Positions 52,758 to 61,830 of a DNA stretch of 64,000 bases are shown here, piece by piece (the first letter of the stretch is position 1; the number at the start of each line of letters is the position of its first letter). The notes below the pieces were generated by a model that did no database searches, had not been told where the DNA came from, and was given only the letters and a program-made list of their open reading frames with translations. The DNA is from Achromobacter veterisilvae (GTDB lineage: Bacteria; Pseudomonadota; Gammaproteobacteria; Burkholderiales; Burkholderiaceae_B): NCBI RefSeq assembly GCF_900496975.1, contig NZ_UFQC01000032.1:1-64000 (forward strand), read 5' to 3'. Made by a program: the position numbers and the translations under genes.

Positions 52758-54005
52758 TCACGCGGATGCCGGCTGCGCTTCGGCGCCGCGGCAGAGTTCG
52801 CTCAGTGTGCGCAGGCGGCGCTGCGGACTGGCGACAAAGGGATTGGTCCGGTCCCAGGCGTAGCCCGCCAGGATGGAACTGATCATACGGCGGATTTCCG
52901 GCTGCGCGTGTTCGTAGAAAACCACGTCCTGGAATTCGCCCGAGTACCAGCCCTGCACGTAGGCGCGGAATGTTTCCACCCCCACCATGAGCGGATCGGC
53001 GAACTCGGCCTGCCAGTCGACCTGGGCGCCGGTCAGTTGGCGGTGCAGCGCATCGGCGGCCAGCTTGGACGAGCGCAGGGCGATGGTGACGCCGGAGGAA
53101 AACACGGGGTCCAGGAACTCCGCCGCGTTGCCCAGCAGCGCATAGCCGGGGCCGTGCAGCCGCTGCACGCTGGCCGAGTAGCCGCCGATCGTGTTGGCGG
53201 GGGTATCCCAGACCGCGTTCTTCAGGATGCGTTTCAGGTTCGGCGCGGCGTCCGCCATCGCGCGCAGCGTGGCCATCAGGTCCTCTCCGGGGCCGCCGAA
53301 GAGAGTCTCGCCGCCCACGACGCCGAACGAGCAGCGGCCATTGGAGAACGGGATCAGCCAATACCAGATGCCGCGTTGTTCGGGATGCACGCTGATCAGG
53401 ATCTTCTCGCGGTCGAAGCCGGGGTCGTCGATGCGGTCCTCGATATGGGTGAAGATGGCTTTGCGCGGCGGCATCGAGGACGGGCGTTCGAGGTCGAGCA
53501 GGCGCGCCAGCACGCGTCCGTAGCCGCTGGCATCGAGGACGAAGCGGGCCTTGACCTGGTACGACGCGCCGTCCGCGCCGCGCACGTCGAGCAGCGGACC
53601 GTCTTCGCCGAAGTCGGCCGCGGTGACTTCCTGCAGATAGCGCACCTCCACGCCCTGGCGCGCCGCGTCGTCGGCCAGCACCTTGTCGAAGTGCGCGCGT
53701 TGCACCTGGAACGTGGTGCCGGGGCCGGGGGTGAACTTGTCGCGGAAGTCGAAGTAGGTATAACGGTCTCCGCAGGCGAAGGCGGCGCCGTTCTTGACCT
53801 GGAAGCCGGCGGCCTGGACGGCCGGCAGCATCCCCGCTTCCTCCACGAATTCCAGGCAGTGGGCGAGAAGGCTCTCCCCGATGGAAAAGCGAGGGAACTG
53901 CTGGCGTTCCAGCATCAGGACGTCATGCCCCTGGCGTTTCAGCAGGGCGGCGGCAACCGCGCCGGCCGGGCCCGCCCCGATTACTACGACTTCCCGATGT
54001 TCCAT
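52758..54005 (-). CDS. FAD-dependent oxidoreductase with flavin-halogenase motifs
   Basis: 415 residues. FAD site GAGPAGAVAA (10-19), then SIGESLLAHCLEF and Lys71 in FQVKNGAAFACG, and WYWLIP (214-219), which fits the WxWxIP motif of flavin-dependent halogenases. The end lacks other known domains. It might halogenate the aryl head, as in the brominated xanthomonadins, or act as a hydroxylase or desaturase; the WxWxIP motif is not proof. Lying inside the operon, it belongs to the pathway. Confidence 0.75.
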   Translation of the reverse strand: MEHREVVVIGAGPAGAVAAALLKRQGHDVLMLERQQFPRFSIGESLLAHCLEFVEEAGMLPAVQAAGFQVKNGAAFACGDRYTYFDFRDKFTPGPGTTFQVQRAHFDKVLADDAARQGVEVRYLQEVTAADFGEDGPLLDVRGADGASYQVKARFVLDASGYGRVLARLLDLERPSSMPPRKAIFTHIEDRIDDPGFDREKILISVHPEQRGIWYWLIPFSNGRCSFGVVGGETLFGGPGEDLMATLRAMADAAPNLKRILKNAVWDTPANTIGGYSASVQRLHGPGYALLGNAAEFLDPVFSSGVTIALRSSKLAADALHRQLTGAQVDWQAEFADPLMVGVETFRAYVQGWYSGEFQDVVFYEHAQPEIRRMISSILAGYAWDRTNPFVASPQRRLRTLSELCRGAEAQPASA

Positions 54006-54022
54006 ATCCAATGTATCCACAT

Positions 54023-56374
54023 TCAGTGATTGACGGAGGAGTGCTGCCCGGCCTTCCGGGGCCGCCGGATCCATGGCGCCCACAGCAGCGAAAAGGCGAC
54101 TCCGAGCGCCACCGCCAGTCCGAAATTGGCAAGGGCCGGTGTGCGGCTGAGGGCAAGGAGTCCGAAGGACAATAGCGTGGTGGCGGCGCTCAGCAGAATG
54201 CCGACGAGGCTGGCGGAAGCGCCCGCCACGCGTTCATACATGAAGATCGCATAGTCCACGCCGATGGCCGACACCAGCAGCAGGCCGAACAAGCTGAACA
54301 GCGTGAGCGGCTGGCCCAGGTAGCCGAGCGCGGCCAGGCTGCACGCGGTGGCCGCTACGGGCACGGCCAGGATGCGCCAGGCGGCGGCGCGGCCCAGGGT
54401 CGCGAGCAGCAGAGCGGCGGCAACCGCATAGGACAACAGCTTGAGTTCGGCCGCCTCTATTCGGGTCGCCGCGAACATGCGGTTCAGTTCGCCGCTGCGG
54501 TCGACGAGCGTCACGCCAGGCACGGACCGGGCAATGGCGTCCAGCGCCGATGCGCTTCGCAGGCCCAGCAATGTCACCATGCCCGCGGCCTGCCCATCGT
54601 GCACGCCCAGCCACAACGAACGCCAGCGTTCAACCTGCTGGCCTTGCAGCGCCTGGTCGATGGTGACCGCGGGCAGGGTGGCCATGGACCGCAATTCCCG
54701 TTGCAAGGCTTCATAGGGGATGCCGAGACCGGTAATGGGTTCCCAGACTTCGGGTTGCGCGGCTCTGGCGGCCAGGCTCCGACCCAGCGCCCTCTGGTCG
54801 GCCATCGGCGATACCAACTGGCTCAGGGAGCTATAGGCGGCAAGGTCGCCGCGTTCGATCAGCGCGTCCAGCGCCAGGGACACCCGCGCCTGCCTGCGCA
54901 GCAGCTCGTCCGTATCGGGGGCGCGCACCAGGAAGAACTGGCTGGTCGGCACGAAGCCCGTTATTTCGCCGATCTGCCTTGCCTGCTGCACCAACGGCGC
55001 GGGCAGGCTCAGCCATTGGCGCAGGTCGTCCTGGATGCCCAGCCTGGAAATGCCGCCCGCGGTGGCCGCGGCCAATGCCAGGGCGCCGAGCCATAGCGCT
55101 TTACGATTTCCGGCAAGCTGCCCGCGTGCGCGCAGCGCGGCCTGCGCGAAGCGCAGCAGCGGCTGCCAGGGCCGGGGGCGCCAGTCCGCCATCCAGGCCG
55201 GAAGCTGGCACACGGTGCAGGCATAGGCGCCCAGCAGGCCCGCGGCCGAGAACACCGCTGTCTGCGTCAGCGCCGGGAACGGCGTGAAGGCCAGGGCGAT
55301 GTACCCCACGAGGCTGGCGGCGAGACTGATGGTGAGACCCGGCAAGACGCGCCGCAGCGCGGGCCAGGCCCGCCAGTCTTCCATGCCGTAGCGCTTGCCC
55401 AGCCAGTGCAGCGGGAAATCCACCGCCACGCCGATCAGGCTCGCGCCGATCACGAGCGTAAGCAGATGGATCGACCCGAATACCGCCACGCAGGCTACCG
55501 CGCCCGTCAACAGGCCGACCGCGACCGGCACGAAAGCCAGTAGGGCGCGGGCGCGCCGCAGCGCCAGCAGCAGGACCAGGATGATGCCTATTGTGGCGCC
55601 GGCGCCGATCCAGCCGCTTTCGGCCATGGCCTGCGTCCGTCCCGCGGCCGCGTACAAGGGGCCGCCGGCCACCAGCAGTTCGGCGCCCTCCGCGCCCAGG
55701 ATCCGGCGATCCTGTTCCAGTTGCGCCGCGATGCGCTGGGGCGTGCCGGAGTCGAAGGCATTGTCCCGGGTTTCGGCGCGCACCAGTACCCAGCGCCTGC
55801 CCGCCTGTTCCGCCTGCAGGGTGCCGGTACGGATGTCGTATTGCACGGCGCCGCCGGGGTGCAGCGCCTGTTCGGCCCGGCGGGTGAGTCCCAGCCAGTC
55901 CTGGTCCGCGGGAACCAGCCCCGAAGATGAAAACGGATCCGACAATTCGCGCGCGCGGCGCCGCGCATAGGACGCGGGGTCTGTTTCGAGCTGGCGCCGG
56001 TCGGCGGCGGGCAACATGGCCAGGCGGCCCGCCGCCAGCCGCGTGCGCAGGGCGGCCAGGTCGACTTCCAGTTCCATCTGCACGCTGGAGAACAGTCCGC
56101 TGTCCGTCCAGCGTTGCGCCAACTGGCGCGCGGGCGCGGTGGAGTCCGTGCCGGAGCGGCCCGCGACCAGCGCGATGATCTGGCGGGACAGCGGTTCCTG
56201 GATGCGGGCCTCGGCCAATTGGCGGGTGGCGTCGTTGCCGGCATGCGGCACCAGGTCCATCAGATTGGCGGACACGGGCCAGCCGTTGCGGCATTGCCAC
56301 GCGCCGATGCACAGAATCAGCAGGAATCCCAGCTTGAACAGCCGGGGCAGCCACCGTTCAATCGGCGAACGCAC
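54023..56374 (-). CDS. MMPL/RND-family exporter of the aryl-polyene operon
   Basis: 783 residues. Two halves, each with a helix, a large periplasmic domain and five or six helices; motifs GASLIGVAVDFPLHWLGKRY and SAIGVDYAIFMYERVAGASA match the RND helix-4 acidic residues. It probably exports the aryl-polyene lipid across the inner membrane. Start is GTG 56374, overlapping the LolA-like gene by 17 bases. Confidence 0.9.
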   Translation of the reverse strand: MRSPIERWLPRLFKLGFLLILCIGAWQCRNGWPVSANLMDLVPHAGNDATRQLAEARIQEPLSRQIIALVAGRSGTDSTAPARQLAQRWTDSGLFSSVQMELEVDLAALRTRLAAGRLAMLPAADRRQLETDPASYARRRARELSDPFSSSGLVPADQDWLGLTRRAEQALHPGGAVQYDIRTGTLQAEQAGRRWVLVRAETRDNAFDSGTPQRIAAQLEQDRRILGAEGAELLVAGGPLYAAAGRTQAMAESGWIGAGATIGIILVLLLALRRARALLAFVPVAVGLLTGAVACVAVFGSIHLLTLVIGASLIGVAVDFPLHWLGKRYGMEDWRAWPALRRVLPGLTISLAASLVGYIALAFTPFPALTQTAVFSAAGLLGAYACTVCQLPAWMADWRPRPWQPLLRFAQAALRARGQLAGNRKALWLGALALAAATAGGISRLGIQDDLRQWLSLPAPLVQQARQIGEITGFVPTSQFFLVRAPDTDELLRRQARVSLALDALIERGDLAAYSSLSQLVSPMADQRALGRSLAARAAQPEVWEPITGLGIPYEALQRELRSMATLPAVTIDQALQGQQVERWRSLWLGVHDGQAAGMVTLLGLRSASALDAIARSVPGVTLVDRSGELNRMFAATRIEAAELKLLSYAVAAALLLATLGRAAAWRILAVPVAATACSLAALGYLGQPLTLFSLFGLLLVSAIGVDYAIFMYERVAGASASLVGILLSAATTLLSFGLLALSRTPALANFGLAVALGVAFSLLWAPWIRRPRKAGQHSSVNH

Positions 56375-56954
56375 GTTGTTCCTCGGCGGTCAGGGTCTGG
56401 CCGGCTGTCGCGTCCGTCATCTGCAGCACGCTGCGGTCGCCCTGCGTCTCGCGCAGTTCGATGCGGTCGACCAGCGCCGAGCCGTCGATCTGGATGTTGT
56501 CGAAGATCTGGCGCAGAAGGGCGGATTTCGGTGTCAGCACCAATTGCCACGCGTCCGGTTCGCCGGTGAGCGCCAGATCGAAGTTCTCGCGCAGCCCGGT
56601 GGTATCGCCCGCCAGCACGGACAGGAACAGTTGGTTTTCGCGGCCCGCGCCCGAGCGCTGCGGCAGCGCCTCCCATTTTCCGCTTTCGTCGCGGCGGGAG
56701 ATGCCGCCGCCATCGATGCGCAGGTCTTGCGCAATGGGGGTGCGCAGCAGCCACAGCAGACCTTTGCCCGCCGCCAGGGTGAAGTCGCCCCGGCTGGTCA
56801 GCGGCTGCGGCAGCGATCGCAGGAACTTCTGCTGCACGAAATGGCCCCGCACGACGGGCGCCGCGCGCAGTTGTTGCTGCAAATCGGCCAGGTCGAAGGC
56901 GCTGGCGTTCCAGGACAGGCAGGCCAGCATCAGCAAGGTGAACAGTCGCTTCAT
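56358..56954 (-). CDS. LolA-like outer-membrane carrier protein
   Basis: 198 residues with a signal peptide ending near WNASA. The rest resembles LolA-type half-barrels (APVVRGHFVQQKFLRSLPQP, GKGLLWLLRTPIAQDLRID). Probably carries the aryl-polyene lipid through the periplasm. Overlaps the thioesterase gene by 4 bases. Confidence 0.85.
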   Translation of the reverse strand: MKRLFTLLMLACLSWNASAFDLADLQQQLRAAPVVRGHFVQQKFLRSLPQPLTSRGDFTLAAGKGLLWLLRTPIAQDLRIDGGGISRRDESGKWEALPQRSGAGRENQLFLSVLAGDTTGLRENFDLALTGEPDAWQLVLTPKSALLRQIFDNIQIDGSALVDRIELRETQGDRSVLQMTDATAGQTLTAEEQRAFAD

Positions 56955-57394
56955 GCCGGCGTATCCCTCGATTGCAACTGGCGCTGCACGGCGTCTTTCA
57001 GCGCAGAAGGAGACGCCAGTTGCATTTCGCGGGTCCGCAGGCAGACCGCGACCTGTTCGGAGGTGGCCCGCGTCAGGCGCCGGCCGCTGTCGGCGTCCAG
57101 GATCAGATAATTGATCTTCAAGCGATGTTCCCATTCCACGAGTTCGGCGCGCACGACCAGGCGCTGGCCGAACTGCGCGGGTTGCGCGTAACGCAGATGC
57201 AGGTCGATTACCGGCCAGACATAGCCGCTGGCCCGCATGGCGTCGTAGTTGTAGCCCAGCGCGTCCAGCAGTTCGCAGCGGGCCTGTTCCAGATATTTCA
57301 CATAGTGGCCGTGCCACACGACGTTGATCGAATCGACATCGAAGAAGGGCACCCGGATTTCGACTTCAGCGCCGATCACGCCTCGTTTACGCAT
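56951..57394 (-). CDS. 4HBT-type thioesterase (ApeK-like)
   Basis: 147 residues, hot-dog fold. Catalytic-type Asp in PFFDVDSINVVWHGHYVKYL near residues 17-36. It hydrolyses acyl-thioesters, possibly removing stalled chains from the carrier protein. It overlaps the acyltransferase by 8 bases. Confidence 0.88.
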   Translation of the reverse strand: MRKRGVIGAEVEIRVPFFDVDSINVVWHGHYVKYLEQARCELLDALGYNYDAMRASGYVWPVIDLHLRYAQPAQFGQRLVVRAELVEWEHRLKINYLILDADSGRRLTRATSEQVAVCLRTREMQLASPSALKDAVQRQLQSRDTPA

Positions 57395-58310
57395 CGTCTT
57401 TCCAGAAGGGGTAGAAGTTGAACCATTGCAGAGGCGCCAGGCGGCAGTGCGCGGCGAGGCGGTCGGCATAGCGCTGGGCCAGGCCGGCGATCCGCGCCTG
57501 GCGGGTGGCGCGCGTCCATTCGATGCCATCGGAAAGGCGTTCCATGGCCACGCGGTAGCGCGAGCCGTGACGCGTGCAGAACAGCAGATTGACCGGGCTG
57601 CGCAGCAGGCCGGCGAGCAGCCAGGGCCCCTGGGGGAACAGGGCGGTGGCGCCAAGAAAATCCACGGGCGTCGTGCGATCGCCCTGCAACGGAATGCGGT
57701 CGCCGGCGATGGCCAGCCACTCGCCGCGGTCCAGCCGCTGCGCCAGGTCCAGCATGGCGGGCGCGTCCAGATCGCTGACCTGGATCATGCGCAGCGCGCC
57801 GCCGGCCTCGTCGAGCAGGCGGCTGAATTGGGCCGCGTGCTTGTCGTGGACCAGCACGTTGAGCTTCAGGGCGCCGGTCCGTTCCGCCAGCGCGCGGCAG
57901 ATTTCGAGATTGCCCAGGTGCGAACCGACCAGGATCTGGCCGCGCCCCGTGCCCATCTGCCCGTGCAGGCCGTCGGGGTCGGCGATGTCCAGGCTGGCCA
58001 TGGTGATCTTGCCCTGCCAGACGTCCAGTTTGTCCAGTATTGCATCGGCAAAAGCGAGGTACTGACGGTACACGGGCAGGTTGCGCGGCAGCGGAACAGG
58101 CATTTCGCCGGATTGCGCCAGCCGGCGCTGGTATTCGGCAATGGCCCGCCGCGCCCGGGCGCCGAAGACATAGAAATACAGGACGACCGCCCAGACCAGC
58201 GGCGCCACGAGCCGCCGGCCGAGGTTGCGCGCGGCCCAGGCGGTGAGGCGCATGAGCACAAGGCTGCCGCGCTCGGGCTGATCCGCCCAGTGCCGCTCCA
58301 TGACGCTCAT
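57387..58310 (-). CDS. LpxL/HtrB-type lipid acyltransferase
   Basis: 307 residues with one N-terminal membrane segment (LVAPLVWAVVLYFYVFG) and the family motif GSHLGNLE (His131, Glu136). In related clusters this domain is fused to a glycosyltransferase; here it is separate, overlapping the glycosyltransferase gene by 4 bases. It probably attaches the aryl-polyene chain or a fatty acid to the sugar-lipid carrier. Confidence 0.85.
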   Translation of the reverse strand: MSVMERHWADQPERGSLVLMRLTAWAARNLGRRLVAPLVWAVVLYFYVFGARARRAIAEYQRRLAQSGEMPVPLPRNLPVYRQYLAFADAILDKLDVWQGKITMASLDIADPDGLHGQMGTGRGQILVGSHLGNLEICRALAERTGALKLNVLVHDKHAAQFSRLLDEAGGALRMIQVSDLDAPAMLDLAQRLDRGEWLAIAGDRIPLQGDRTTPVDFLGATALFPQGPWLLAGLLRSPVNLLFCTRHGSRYRVAMERLSDGIEWTRATRQARIAGLAQRYADRLAAHCRLAPLQWFNFYPFWKDDA

Positions 58311-59059
58311 GGCCGCGGCCCTTTCGCCAGCCGGCGCCACACAAGCGCGGGCGAGCGGGCAAGCATGCCGAAGAACAGGCGCGCGTGCATGCGGCTGATC
58401 AGCAGGTTGTCGCGCACCCCCTTGAAGTGCGAGATGCCGCCTTCCGGGTAGGCCACGCGCGTGGGCAGCCAGACCATGGCGACGCCGCGCCAATGCAGGC
58501 GTACCAGGATGGCGATGTCGAAATCCATGCGCTGGCCGACGTGGGCGCCGTCGATCACGGGCAGCGCCTGGGCCAGTGGGTAGACGCGGAACCCGCACAT
58601 CGCATCGGGAATGTCGGCCGAGAGCGTATTGATCCAGACCCAGACGCGGGTCAGCCAGCGGCCGTACAGGCGGCTGCGCGGCACGTCGTCGCCGTATACC
58701 GGAAGGCCGCAGACGACGGCTTGCGGCCTGGCGCGCGAGGCCTCCACGAATGCCGCCGCGTCCGGCAGCGCATGCTGTCCATCGGCATCCACCTGCAGCG
58801 CGTGGGTATAACCCAGCTCGGCCGCGGCGCGCAGCCCGTCCTGCACCGCCGCCCCTTTGCCGCCATTCGCCCCGCGCCGCAGCAGATGCGTGCGAGGCAG
58901 CGCCGCCAGCGCGTCCAGGGCCACGGCGCAGCCCGGCTCGGAGCCATCGTCCACCAGCACGCAGGGCAGGCCTTGCGCCGCGAGTTGCGCATGCACGGCG
59001 CCCACCGTGGCGCCGTGGTTGTAGACGGGGATGACTGCGCAGAGGCGGTGGGCGGTCAT
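58307..59059 (-). CDS. Family-2 glycosyltransferase
   Basis: 250 residues. Nucleotide-sugar motifs VIPVYNHGATV (9-19), LVDDGSEPG and VDADGQH (DxD). It transfers a sugar to the lipid or aryl-polyene precursor. The gene overlaps both neighbours by 4 bases. Confidence 0.88.
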   Translation of the reverse strand: MTAHRLCAVIPVYNHGATVGAVHAQLAAQGLPCVLVDDGSEPGCAVALDALAALPRTHLLRRGANGGKGAAVQDGLRAAAELGYTHALQVDADGQHALPDAAAFVEASRARPQAVVCGLPVYGDDVPRSRLYGRWLTRVWVWINTLSADIPDAMCGFRVYPLAQALPVIDGAHVGQRMDFDIAILVRLHWRGVAMVWLPTRVAYPEGGISHFKGVRDNLLISRMHARLFFGMLARSPALVWRRLAKGPRP

Positions 59060-60750
59060 TGCAGGTCGCCTTCAACGATGCGGCCCGACGAGCAGGGCGC
59101 GCCGTCCAGGGTGAAGGCGAAATGCAGTTTTCGCTTCGAGGCGTCCCATTTCAGCGCCAGGGAGGCGATGTCGCCCGGACGAAGCAGCCGTTGGAACTTC
59201 AAGACTTCCATGCCGGCGAAACGCAGGCCGGGATGGAGGTCCCGTTGCGCCAGCGACATGGCCCAGCTAATTTGCGCCACTCCGGGAACCACCGGGGCCG
59301 TGGGGAAGTGGCCGGCGAAATGGGCGAGATCGTAGGGGATTTCCAGCGTATAGCGACGCTCGTTGTCGGCTGCGCCGGGCAGTTCCACGGCCTGGGGCAT
59401 CAGGGGCCGGGGGCCCGCCGCGGCCTCGAATTCGCGGCGGGGCAGCTTGCCCTGCGCGTTGCTGGGCAACTGCGGAAAGAAGCGCCAGGTGCGAGGGACG
59501 GCCAGCGATCCGAAGATCGCGCCCAGATGCGCGCGCAGTTCGCCGACCAGCGCTTTCCGGCCCCGGTTGCGCAGGGTGTGCAACCCCTTGGCCGATAACG
59601 CGACCAGCGCGGCGAGGCGCGGGGCGCCGGCAATCGCGCCCAGGCGTGCTTCCGTCACGTAAGGATGCCGCGCCAGCGCCCGCTCCAGCATGGGCAGCGA
59701 GATGCGCTTCTCTTCGATCTTCACGATGCGGTCCAGGCGGCCGAGCAGCCGGAATCCGCCGGCGGCGAGTTCCGCTCCGTCCGCCGTTTGCTCCTCGGCG
59801 GCGTTGATCCAGGGGGATCGCACCCGCAGCGCGCCGTCGGCGTTCACGCTGACGGCGACGCCGGGCAGCGGCCGCCAGTCTTCCGCGCCCCGGCGCCAGG
59901 CGACGGCGCCCGTCTCCGAACTGCCGTAGATCTCCGTGGGGCGCAGGCCCAGTTCTTTTTCGATGTGGTCGGATACGTCGGACGGCAGTTCGCCGCCCGA
60001 GGAATGGATGCGGGTCAGCCTGCCGCGCAATTCGCGCCAGTCCAGCCGCTGCCCCAGGCGCCGCAGCAGCGCGGGGCTGGCGATCCAGGTGAAGGAGGGG
60101 TGGCGCAGGCTGGCCCGCTGCAGGTCTTCGGGGTAGATGCGCTGTAGCCGGTCGAGCAGGCGTCCCGCGCACAGCGGCCACAGCACCCTGAAGGGCAGGC
60201 CGTACATATGCTGCGCCGATACGCTGCCCAGCACGGGCGTGCGCGCATCGGGCCATTGCTCTTGCAAGGCGCGGACTTCGTCCATCAGTTGCCGCCAGTT
60301 CTTGGCGATGTGCTTGGGTTCGCCGCTGGATCCCGAGGTGCACAGCACCAGCTCCAGCGAGGGGTCCAGTTCGGCGGGCGGCAGCGGAGCCTGGCCATGA
60401 AGGCCGGCCAGCCGCCGTTGGCGGTCCGCCGGCACCGGCAGGCTGGCATCGGTCAGCCAGGCATCCACCGTGGCGTCGAGAGCGGCGCAGGTGTGCGCCT
60501 GGGCATCGCCTGGGAGCACCGCCACCACGCCGGCGCGCCAGCAGGCAAGGAGCGCGGTCGCCATCAGGGCGGCGTCTTCGAACCAGAGCGCGACGCGGCG
60601 CAGCGGGCTTGCCCGCAACGCGCCGGCCGCCGAGAGGCAGGCATGCGCGAACTCGCCGCGCGTCAGGAGCGGTTCGTCAGCGACGGGAACATTGGCTTCC
60701 GCGGGCGAGGCGGGCAGCAGGAGATGCGTCAGAGGAGTCCAGGCCATCAT
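59056..60750 (-). CDS. AMP-forming acyl/aryl ligase fused to a 3-hydroxyacyl dehydratase (ApeH-ApeI fusion)
   Basis: 564 residues. Residues 1-450 are an AMP-binding ligase with TSGSSGEPK (138-146) and a late RIVKIEEKRISLP. Residues of about 455-564 are a FabA/ApeI-like hot-dog dehydratase with HFAGHFPTAPVVPGVAQISW. The ligase should load the aromatic starter (in described systems 4-hydroxybenzoate) onto an ACP, and the dehydratase would partner with the ApeP-like protein at 50544. Confidence 0.85.
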   Translation of the reverse strand: MMAWTPLTHLLLPASPAEANVPVADEPLLTRGEFAHACLSAAGALRASPLRRVALWFEDAALMATALLACWRAGVVAVLPGDAQAHTCAALDATVDAWLTDASLPVPADRQRRLAGLHGQAPLPPAELDPSLELVLCTSGSSGEPKHIAKNWRQLMDEVRALQEQWPDARTPVLGSVSAQHMYGLPFRVLWPLCAGRLLDRLQRIYPEDLQRASLRHPSFTWIASPALLRRLGQRLDWRELRGRLTRIHSSGGELPSDVSDHIEKELGLRPTEIYGSSETGAVAWRRGAEDWRPLPGVAVSVNADGALRVRSPWINAAEEQTADGAELAAGGFRLLGRLDRIVKIEEKRISLPMLERALARHPYVTEARLGAIAGAPRLAALVALSAKGLHTLRNRGRKALVGELRAHLGAIFGSLAVPRTWRFFPQLPSNAQGKLPRREFEAAAGPRPLMPQAVELPGAADNERRYTLEIPYDLAHFAGHFPTAPVVPGVAQISWAMSLAQRDLHPGLRFAGMEVLKFQRLLRPGDIASLALKWDASKRKLHFAFTLDGAPCSSGRIVEGDLQ

Positions 60751-60753
60751 GGT

Positions 60754-61302
60754 TCAAGCCGCTTTGGCGGCCGCGGGACGCAGCAGCCATTCGCCGGCGA
60801 TCAAGAGGCCCATCAGTCCATAACTGATGGCGCCGTTGTAGGCCAGCCACCAGCTCCAGGGCGCCCAGGCCGCCAGCGCCGCGGCCGTGGCGCCGTTCAA
60901 GGCGAAGAATACGCACCACACGCGCGTTACGTTGCGGGTGTAGCGCACGCCCTCGGGGGGCAGGCTGGGATGGCGCAGGCGGGCCAGTTGCTCGATCACC
61001 GGGCGTCCGGCCATCAGGCTGCCGCCGAAGATCGCCAGCATCATGCCGTTGACCATCACGGGGTACCAGCGCAGCCAGGCTTCGGAATCCGTGACCGCCA
61101 GGATCAGGCAGAAGGCAATCGCCACGGCGGGCAACAGGCGCGAGCCGCGCTGAGCGGCGCTTGCGGTCAGGCCGCGCGCCAGCCACAGGAGCGCGAGCGG
61201 CAAAGCCACCCAGGCCGCGTTCACGCGCCCCAGCGTCGCATAGACGGCGAAGGGGTAAGCGATGCCGGCCAGGGCCAGGGCGGCGGCAACGCCTTGCTTC
61301 AT
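60754..61302 (-). CDS. COG4648-type membrane protein (ApeG-like)
   Basis: 182 residues with five or six membrane segments (AALALAGIAYPFAVYATLGR, LAYNGAISYGLMGLLIAGEW). It is a regular, uncharacterised part of APE clusters. Overlaps the ACP gene by 4 bases. Function unknown. Confidence 0.8.
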   Translation of the reverse strand: MKQGVAAALALAGIAYPFAVYATLGRVNAAWVALPLALLWLARGLTASAAQRGSRLLPAVAIAFCLILAVTDSEAWLRWYPVMVNGMMLAIFGGSLMAGRPVIEQLARLRHPSLPPEGVRYTRNVTRVWCVFFALNGATAAALAAWAPWSWWLAYNGAISYGLMGLLIAGEWLLRPAAAKAA

Positions 61303-61553
61303 GCGGCCGGGTCCTGCTTTTGCCACATGGCCTGCACTACGTCTTCGACGGTGCGCACCGTGCGGAAGTCGTTGGCGTCGAGTTTGCGGCCCGTCTGCCG
61401 GCGCACGTGGTCGATGAGGTCGATGGCGTCGATGCTGTCGATTTCCAGATCGGTATACAGGTTCGCCTCGGGCGTGATGCGTTCCGGCTCGATCTCGAAC
61501 AGTTCGACCAGCGCGCCGCGCAGCGTATTGAAGATTTCCTCGCGGGTATGCAT
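61299..61553 (-). CDS. Acyl carrier protein (ApeF-like)
   Basis: 84 residues, acidic, with the phosphopantetheine serine at 40 (LEIDSIDAIDL). It carries the growing chain. It lies 16 bases after the other ACP gene. Confidence 0.92.
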   Translation of the reverse strand: MHTREEIFNTLRGALVELFEIEPERITPEANLYTDLEIDSIDAIDLIDHVRRQTGRKLDANDFRTVRTVEDVVQAMWQKQDPAA

Positions 61554-61569
61554 CGTGACTCCGTATGCG

Positions 61570-61830
61570 TTAATCGTGACGTTGCGCGGCGACGAAGGCC
61601 GCCAGCTTGGCGATGCTGGCGAAATGCTCGCGCATGTTCCTCGTTTCCGGATCGATGGTGATGCCATAGCGCTTTTGCAGCGCAAGGCCCAGCTCCAGGG
61701 CGTCCACGGAGTCCAGTCCCAGCCCGTCGCCGAACAGGTGGGCGTCGCGGTCGATGTCCTCGGGCGAGATGTCTTCCAGCCCCAGGGATTCGATGACGAG
61801 GGTCTTCAGTTCAAGTTCCAGTTGATTCAT
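61570..61830 (-). CDS. Acyl carrier protein (ApeE-like)
   Basis: 86 residues, acidic; attachment serine 41 in GLGLDSVDALEL. The DxxLF-type loop HLFGDGLGLDS is typical. Two ACPs are normal for APE systems; one may take the starter and one the extender. It overlaps the acyltransferase gene by 20 bases. Confidence 0.92.
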   Translation of the reverse strand: MNQLELELKTLVIESLGLEDISPEDIDRDAHLFGDGLGLDSVDALELGLALQKRYGITIDPETRNMREHFASIAKLAAFVAAQRHD

